IMG/VR virus record: IMGVR_UViG_3300027782_004053
Coordinates: 27,555 to 91,554 of that record
DNA: 64,000 bases
Direction: 5' to 3' (one strand)
From: a virus
Shown: positions 60,028-64,000 of the stretch, one piece after another
Layout: every line of letters begins with the position of its first letter
Numbering within the stretch: position 1 is the first letter of the stretch
Position numbers and translations under genes: made by a program
Notes under the pieces: model-generated
The model's input: the letters and a program-made list of their open reading frames with translations, nothing else
Database searches by the model: none
Told to the model about the DNA's origin: nothing

Positions 60028-60930
60028 TTAAGTATTCAATGTAGTATTTGCAGGAGATACTCCGCCTGCAGGCAAATCGCCATTTTTAATTTTTTGTTGG
60101 TATTCTACATAAGGTGTAATTGCCGCTTTAGCACTGGGGCTAACAATTGCATTCATTAACTTACTGTTGCATCCTGATAATAAATCAAAAGCCAATCCAA
60201 CAATGAATTGTTCAACTGCTGCAGTAATAATCTTTTCGTTTAGTTTGTTTTCAATAACATTATTAAAATTTACTACTGCCGAATTTAAATCTTGCAATGC
60301 GGTAACTGCTCCAGTATATCCTGTACCATCAGCAACTGCTTTAACGAATTTATCTTTTGCTGCAGTTATAATTGCACCACTATTAAATCCGTCAATAATT
60401 GTCTGTAAATCTATATCGGGAACATCTGTTGATTTGCTACATCCAGATCCCATTAAATCCGCTAGAGTGCAACCGCCTGCAAATCCACTACCACCGGTTG
60501 CTTGTCCAGATAATTGATTAGTGTATGTTAAGAAACTTGTTAGTTTTGTTTTGGATTCTTGTAATAGAGCCAATTCATCAATTTCATCACTTGTTTTAAA
60601 TTCAATTGCTGTGAGAAAATCTATCCTAGTTTGAATAGTTGTATTGATTGCTGCTGTTCCTTGCGCTACAGGATTATGAAAGAACTGTTGTGCAATTACG
60701 GTTGCATTATTAATCTCGCTGGCGGCTGCTTTTACCTTTGCTACAATTTCCTGTGTAAATTGTGCAAGTGCTGCGGCCTCGCCAAATTCGGCTGCGCCGG
60801 GAATACCTAAGCTTTTAATAATATTTTGAGCGCCGCCCGAAGTTTCGTTAAAAATTTGTTGAACTGGGCTTCCGCCCATTTGTGCAAGAATAATTCTTAT
60901 TAGTTGACAATATGATAGTGACAATGCCAT
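60028..60930 (-). CDS. Unidentified Ala-rich protein
   Basis: 300 aa. Mostly helical and Ala/Asn/Thr-rich, with an AGGCTLADLMGSGCSKSTDVPD loop and late SGCNSKLMNAIVSP. Composition resembles structural proteins rather than enzymes, though it sits among early genes. Not recognised; a virion or internal protein is possible. Confidence 0.55.
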   Translation of the reverse strand: MALSLSYCQLIRIILAQMGGSPVQQIFNETSGGAQNIIKSLGIPGAAEFGEAAALAQFTQEIVAKVKAAASEINNATVIAQQFFHNPVAQGTAAINTTIQTRIDFLTAIEFKTSDEIDELALLQESKTKLTSFLTYTNQLSGQATGGSGFAGGCTLADLMGSGCSKSTDVPDIDLQTIIDGFNSGAIITAAKDKFVKAVADGTGYTGAVTALQDLNSAVVNFNNVIENKLNEKIITAAVEQFIVGLAFDLLSGCNSKLMNAIVSPSAKAAITPYVEYQQKIKNGDLPAGGVSPANTTLNT

Positions 60931-60940
60931 TAGCGTCTTT

Positions 60941-62032
60941 CTATTTAATAGCTTTTAGGATAATCATTTCCGCATTGATACGACCATTTGCTGGTTGATC
61001 TTTAGCATTAATTGTATCCATAAATTTTCTTAGTTGTACTTTACCGCAAGCCATCATTGCCTTAATTTGTTCTGCAGGTTTACGCAAAGTCTTTTGAATA
61101 GACTGTTCTGGTTCGTAGTTCTGAATACTTGAACCTTTAACCTGAAACCCTGATTCCGAACGATATACTATCAACTTACGAGTCTTTGTATTGAAGAACC
61201 ATACTTGTTGAGCACCAATGATCTCTGTTGCAGAAACAGACTGAAGACCAAGTTCGGTATCAGAACGTTTAAACTTCAAAGACTTAATTTGAATTCCTGG
61301 TGCTTTCGGTTTAGACACTCGCGGCTTGCGATTTGCTTTCTTGAATTCTGAATATTTATCACAATCCTCGATACACTGTGCAAGAGTTTTAACGATGCTT
61401 TTTAGTTCACGTTTCTGCAGGAAAGAATACCCCTCATTCAATTGAGAATCCTTACCTTCATACGCAGCAATAAACTCTCTGAGATTCTTTTTAGACCACT
61501 CTTTAACATCCGTAACATACGGTTTTGGAATGTGATTCGCTTGCATATGCTTATACAATGAGAAGTCTTCTTTATCTTGAACCATCTTGTCCAAGCAACC
61601 TTCTAGTTCTCCGATATACTCAGAGATCTTTTCTTTCATTGCATCTTGAATAGATACACGAGGAGCAGATGTAGTTACAACTTGTACTACGGGTTCTGCA
61701 GTTTTGATAGTCGAATCTAGAATCTTACGAATGTAATTATTAAACTTAACAAGATGATTATCAGAAATAGAACCACCTAGCATAATAACACGGGCAATCC
61801 AACCAAAGGTGTTTACAATCTGAACATCTTTTATCTCGTCGAAAGTCTTCAGTTCGTTTGGCATCTTTGCCTTAACATAGTCCCTAGTATATCTACGAGC
61901 ATCGCTCTTTAGCTTCTCTGCAGAATACCAGTTCATTACCCGCATCAGGTTGATATTGTACTTTATATCCGTACCGTCAATCAAAGATACGTCAGGTTCG
62001 TTACCGGAAAGTGCAGATGTGTTTCGTGCCAT
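60941..62032 (-). CDS. Conserved phage protein, DNA-associated by composition
   Basis: 363 aa, Lys-rich with a SKPKAPGIQIKSLKFKRSD region and the core IIGAQQVWFFNTKTRKLIVYRSE. N-terminal LINGT-like GTDIKYNINLMRVMNWYSAEKLKSD. No enzyme motif. Found next to replication genes, so a DNA-metabolism role is possible. A perfect promoter lies 30 nt upstream. Confidence 0.6.
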   Translation of the reverse strand: MARNTSALSGNEPDVSLIDGTDIKYNINLMRVMNWYSAEKLKSDARRYTRDYVKAKMPNELKTFDEIKDVQIVNTFGWIARVIMLGGSISDNHLVKFNNYIRKILDSTIKTAEPVVQVVTTSAPRVSIQDAMKEKISEYIGELEGCLDKMVQDKEDFSLYKHMQANHIPKPYVTDVKEWSKKNLREFIAAYEGKDSQLNEGYSFLQKRELKSIVKTLAQCIEDCDKYSEFKKANRKPRVSKPKAPGIQIKSLKFKRSDTELGLQSVSATEIIGAQQVWFFNTKTRKLIVYRSESGFQVKGSSIQNYEPEQSIQKTLRKPAEQIKAMMACGKVQLRKFMDTINAKDQPANGRINAEMIILKAIK

Positions 62033-62054
62033 GTTAGTCCTGTGGTGTTGTTAC

Positions 62055-62372
62055 TTAGTCTATTATAACACCATATGTTGTTCTTGTCAAGCGACTTGGA
62101 TCAATAGATGCCTCTTTATAGTCTTTGATAATTTTGATTTCGTCAGCTGTTGTTTTTTCGTCAATTTTGCCGAATTCTTTTTCCATATAATAACGAGCCA
62201 TCTTCTTAGTACACTGATCCATCAAACTAGTAGTTTCTTCGATTAACCAGAATCGAATGGGAGAACGGCCCCATGAACGATGCCGCAGGGCAGCGTGAAA
62301 GATTTCTCTATGATGTTTATTGGTTGGGTCAAATGTCTCGCACGGGCGGGAGAATTGTATAAGTTTACTCAT
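62055..62372 (-). CDS. Conserved small phage protein
   Basis: 105 aa. FDPTNKHHREIFHAALRHRSWGRSPIRFWLIEETTSLMDQC is the conserved part. No catalytic motif identified. The next promoter overlaps its 3' end. Confidence 0.6.
   Translation of the reverse strand: MSKLIQFSRPCETFDPTNKHHREIFHAALRHRSWGRSPIRFWLIEETTSLMDQCTKKMARYYMEKEFGKIDEKTTADEIKIIKDYKEASIDPSRLTRTTYGVIID
62062..62090 (-). promoter_or_regulatory. Strong extended -10 promoter
   Basis: Minus strand TTGACA (62090-62085), 17 bp, TGT+TATAAT (62067-62062). Drives the 363 aa gene and RNase H region. Confidence 0.85.
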
Positions 62373-62385
62373 ATTATGTTTCCTA

Positions 62386-62868
62386 TTAGTCTTCGTCTAA
62401 ATCATGTAGTTTCTTTACGATCACTCTCTCTTTACCATCAGTCCCAAACGTCATATTGGAATGGTATGCTTCAACCATACCCTTTCGACGTAAGCTCTCG
62501 ATGGAGATAAAGATCATGAACTGGTTTACCTTGGTCAAGAGTTCTTCGTCAGATTTGGATACGACATCCTCTCCACGGGATAGCATCTCGGCCAGCAGAA
62601 CAATATCAGCCATTCGAGGATCAGTCTCGCGCTCTTCCTCTTCGTCGACATCGTCAAGATCAGCTTTAAAGTTACAGTTCACGATATTATTCAGTTCAGC
62701 CAGATCAACATCGTTCAGATTCTTGAGAAACTGTCCGACGGTATAATACGGATTGTCTTGTAGATCCGCCGCCAAGATTCGAGTAATCTTCATGCATTCT
62801 TTATTCATGATGATGTTTGCGTAGTTAATATCGAATTCTCCAGTTTCGGAGTCTTGCTTATAGTTCAT
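62386..62868 (-). CDS. Acidic conserved phage protein
   Basis: 160 aa from ATG 62868, which overlaps the stop of the previous gene by 11 nt; a longer upstream form reads through that gene in another frame and is unlikely. Strongly acidic middle (DLDDVDEEEERETDPRMADI) and a C-terminal block SIESLRRKGMVEAYHSNMTFGTDGKERVIVKKL. Function unknown. Confidence 0.6.
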   Translation of the reverse strand: MNYKQDSETGEFDINYANIIMNKECMKITRILAADLQDNPYYTVGQFLKNLNDVDLAELNNIVNCNFKADLDDVDEEEERETDPRMADIVLLAEMLSRGEDVVSKSDEELLTKVNQFMIFISIESLRRKGMVEAYHSNMTFGTDGKERVIVKKLHDLDED

Positions 62869-63046
62869 CTTCGTTATCGTCCAGTAGTTTAATTGCCTTC
62901 TCGAGACCGTCGATATACGGAACGAAACGATGCGGAATAATAAGTTGATAGATCCAACTCCGCCCGTCCCAATATCTACCCTCATTCAAGAGTTTCAAAA
63001 GACCCTTAAGATCCTCGACTGTCTCTAAGCGTTCTTTAGTATTCAT
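62858..63046 (-). CDS. Small protein from a nearly leaderless mRNA
   Basis: 62 aa (MNTKERLETVEDLKGLLKLL...). Its ATG lies 8 nt after the -10 hexamer of the promoter at 63055-63083, leaving a leader of only 1-2 nt and no ribosome site. Helical and charged. Function unknown. Confidence 0.6.
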   Translation of the reverse strand: MNTKERLETVEDLKGLLKLLNEGRYWDGRSWIYQLIIPHRFVPYIDGLEKAIKLLDDNEDEL

Positions 63047-63054
63047 ATGTCTGT

Positions 63055-63083
63055 ATTATAACATCTTTCCCCTAAGATGTCAA
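63055..63083 (-). promoter_or_regulatory. Strong extended -10 promoter
   Basis: Minus strand TTGACA (63083-63078), 17 bp, TGT+TATAAT (63060-63055). The -35 overlaps the stop codon region of the 117 aa gene. Confidence 0.85.
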
Positions 63084-63433
63084 GCGCCTTTGTTCATCTC
63101 GGTATTTTCAACGTTCGGAAACCCACTCATCATATCTTCTTCCCACGGTTCCTCGACAAGATCCACCAACCGGGCATTGCTTTCAAAGTGTAGTTTATCC
63201 TGAAACATACGTTTTTCCTGCACAGTAAGTTCACCGTTAGTCTTTCGACCATTTGAACAGATCGGGCAACCAGCATTCCCACAATCCAGAGCATGATGCT
63301 TAGCCAGACGATGAGGCTCTTTAATGTAATGATCTAATCCAAATGTCTTAGCGATCTTTGTTTGTCTACGTATAGACGCATCTTTCTTTAAAATGCGTTG
63401 AGAGTGTAAGAATTTTTGTTCTTCAGATGACAT
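63080..63433 (-). CDS. Conserved phage protein with zinc-type CxxC
   Basis: 117 aa. RLAKHHALDCGNAGCPICSNGRKT followed by LTVQEKRMFQDK is a pattern common to many phages of unknown role. The C-G-N-A-G-C-P-I-C cysteines could bind zinc. Acidic C-terminus. Confidence 0.65.
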   Translation of the reverse strand: MSSEEQKFLHSQRILKKDASIRRQTKIAKTFGLDHYIKEPHRLAKHHALDCGNAGCPICSNGRKTNGELTVQEKRMFQDKLHFESNARLVDLVEEPWEEDMMSGFPNVENTEMNKGA

Positions 63434-63497
63434 ACAGATCTCCTTATAGTGTAAAGTAGTATAGAATCTTTTAGCGCTTCTATCTAGTATATATTAT

Positions 63498-63656
63498 CTA
63501 CCAGTGTCTAATTACTCCAGATACAATGAAAAGATTAGTTATGATGTAGCATAGTACAATGGAAGTACGAATAACGGCAATTATGTTAGCCTCTGAATCA
63601 GTACTACCGGCCTTTTCTCCTAGAGCTTTAGCCCATAAGCGCCATAATGAATGCAT
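63498..63656 (-). CDS. Small membrane protein
   Basis: 52 aa from ATG 63656 with AAAGG 6 nt upstream. MHSLWRLWAKALGEKAG is followed by one hydrophobic segment (residues 25-49, IIAVIRTSIVLCYIITNLFIV). Short proteins of this layout occur in aquatic phages; function unknown. Confidence 0.6.
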   Translation of the reverse strand: MHSLWRLWAKALGEKAGSTDSEANIIAVIRTSIVLCYIITNLFIVSGVIRHW

Positions 63657-63874
63657 AGTGAACCTTTGTTATGTAGATAGAAAACTCTATATAGTGTTGT
63701 TTTTCTGGAGAAATTTTTCTAGGGGAAATTTTTTTGAGATAAGAGTGGAGAGCCGTAGGGAGAAATGGATAAGTGTTGATATAAGGTGGAGGGGCATAAG
63801 CTGAGGATATAGCAGCGAGGGGTGCTGACTTATAATTGAGGGTACCCCCTAGGTACCCGCCAGCCCCTCTAAGA
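63657..63874. other. Gap without a supported gene
   Basis: 218 nt holding a perfect GGGTACC-CCCTA-GGTACCC hairpin (63840-63858 region) but no convincing reading frame, RNA gene or promoter. The hairpin may be a processing or termination site for the gene entering from the right. Confidence 0.4.
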
Positions 63875-64000
63875 CTATACCATAACCTCGCGGTCGTACC
63901 CTTCACGCATATCTACATGGTAAGCCATCTCGTCCACGGCATCTGTCACCGCCCGAACTGCCCCTAGGGGAATATTCAAGCGTCTAGCGATCTCTGTCTC
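63875..64000 (-). CDS. C-terminal fragment of a small helix-turn-helix-like protein
   Basis: A minus-strand frame enters from the right edge and ends at TAG 63877-63875, giving 41 residues: TEIARRLNIPLGAVRAVTDA, then VDEMAYHVDMREGYDREVM. The first 20 look like a helix-turn-helix recognition unit (ARRLNIPLGAVRAV). Partial, so family is uncertain. Confidence 0.5.
   Translation of the reverse strand, partial: ETEIARRLNIPLGAVRAVTDAVDEMAYHVDMREGYDREVMV

Noticed and set aside
63628-63906. A 92-codon minus-strand open frame near the right edge
   Set aside because: It overlaps the better supported 52 aa gene and the frame entering from the right, has no ribosome site and odd composition.
1-64000. 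tRNA genes
   Set aside because: Apart from the tRNA-like part of the tmRNA, no cloverleaf with a T arm and acceptor stem was found by eye; a tRNAscan run would settle it.

Overview
The window is a contiguous piece of an AT-rich T4-like (tevenvirinae-type) myovirus genome. T4 homologues identify it: the capsid module (gp20, gp21, gp22, gp23), neck and packaging genes (gp13 to gp17), tail sheath and tube (gp18, gp19), baseplate genes (gp5, gp6, gp8, gp25, gp27, gp48, gp53, gp26/51), and the replication, recombination and late-transcription set (gp32, gp33, gp55, gp59, UvsW, UvsY, RNase H, DNA ligase, DsbA). Gene order and sequence style resemble the aquatic relatives (cyanophage and pelagiphage-like myoviruses) more than enteric T4. 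No photosystem genes are present. A permuted tmRNA with a proteobacterial-type tag and a heme oxygenase/bilin reductase pair point to an uncultured aquatic phage, probably of a proteobacterium; the host assignment is inference.

Layout. Positions 1-3449 (minus) hold a glycosyltransferase cut by the window edge, a DEDDh exonuclease, and FolE and QueE of the 7-deazaguanine pathway behind their own promoter. Positions 3433-7818 hold gp55, an Sm-like protein, UvsW, UvsY, a second glycosyltransferase and a tail-tube-fold protein. Positions 7952-21099 are the head, packaging, neck and tail-shaft genes. Positions 21099-42036 are tail fibre and baseplate genes, all on the minus strand. A divergent pair of T4-type late promoters (TATAAATA) at 42045-42073 separates these from a short plus-strand block, 42080-46747 (gp4, tail-tube-like protein, gp26 with a -1 frameshift extension, holin-like protein, large tape-measure-like protein), which ends at a bidirectional terminator.

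From 46781 to the right edge everything is again on the minus strand and looks early or middle. Strong sigma70-type promoters, most of them TTGACA-N17-TGnTATAAT-like, recur here. One operon runs from SleB hydrolase through a small membrane protein, heme oxygenase, ferredoxin-dependent bilin reductase, gp33, gp59 and two small proteins to gp32. Most of its junctions are overlaps or gaps of a few bases. Upstream are an outer-membrane beta-barrel protein, the permuted tmRNA and a secreted glycine-zipper protein, then nucleases, a GH19 endolysin, PhoH, DNA ligase, DsbA, a cupin, RNase H and several conserved phage proteins of unknown function.

How it fits together. gp55 and gp33 would direct host RNA polymerase to the TATAAATA promoters that precede structural genes. 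UvsW/UvsY/gp32/gp59/RNase H/ligase form the recombination-dependent replication machinery. The auxiliary genes (bilin synthesis, deazaguanine, glycosyltransferases, cupin, outer-membrane and periplasmic proteins, tmRNA) are the likely host-takeover layer. The most notable items are the bilin cassette embedded in the gp33-gp59-gp32 operon, the permuted tmRNA, and two candidate programmed -1 frameshifts (slippery heptamers at 44392-44398 and 58657-58663).
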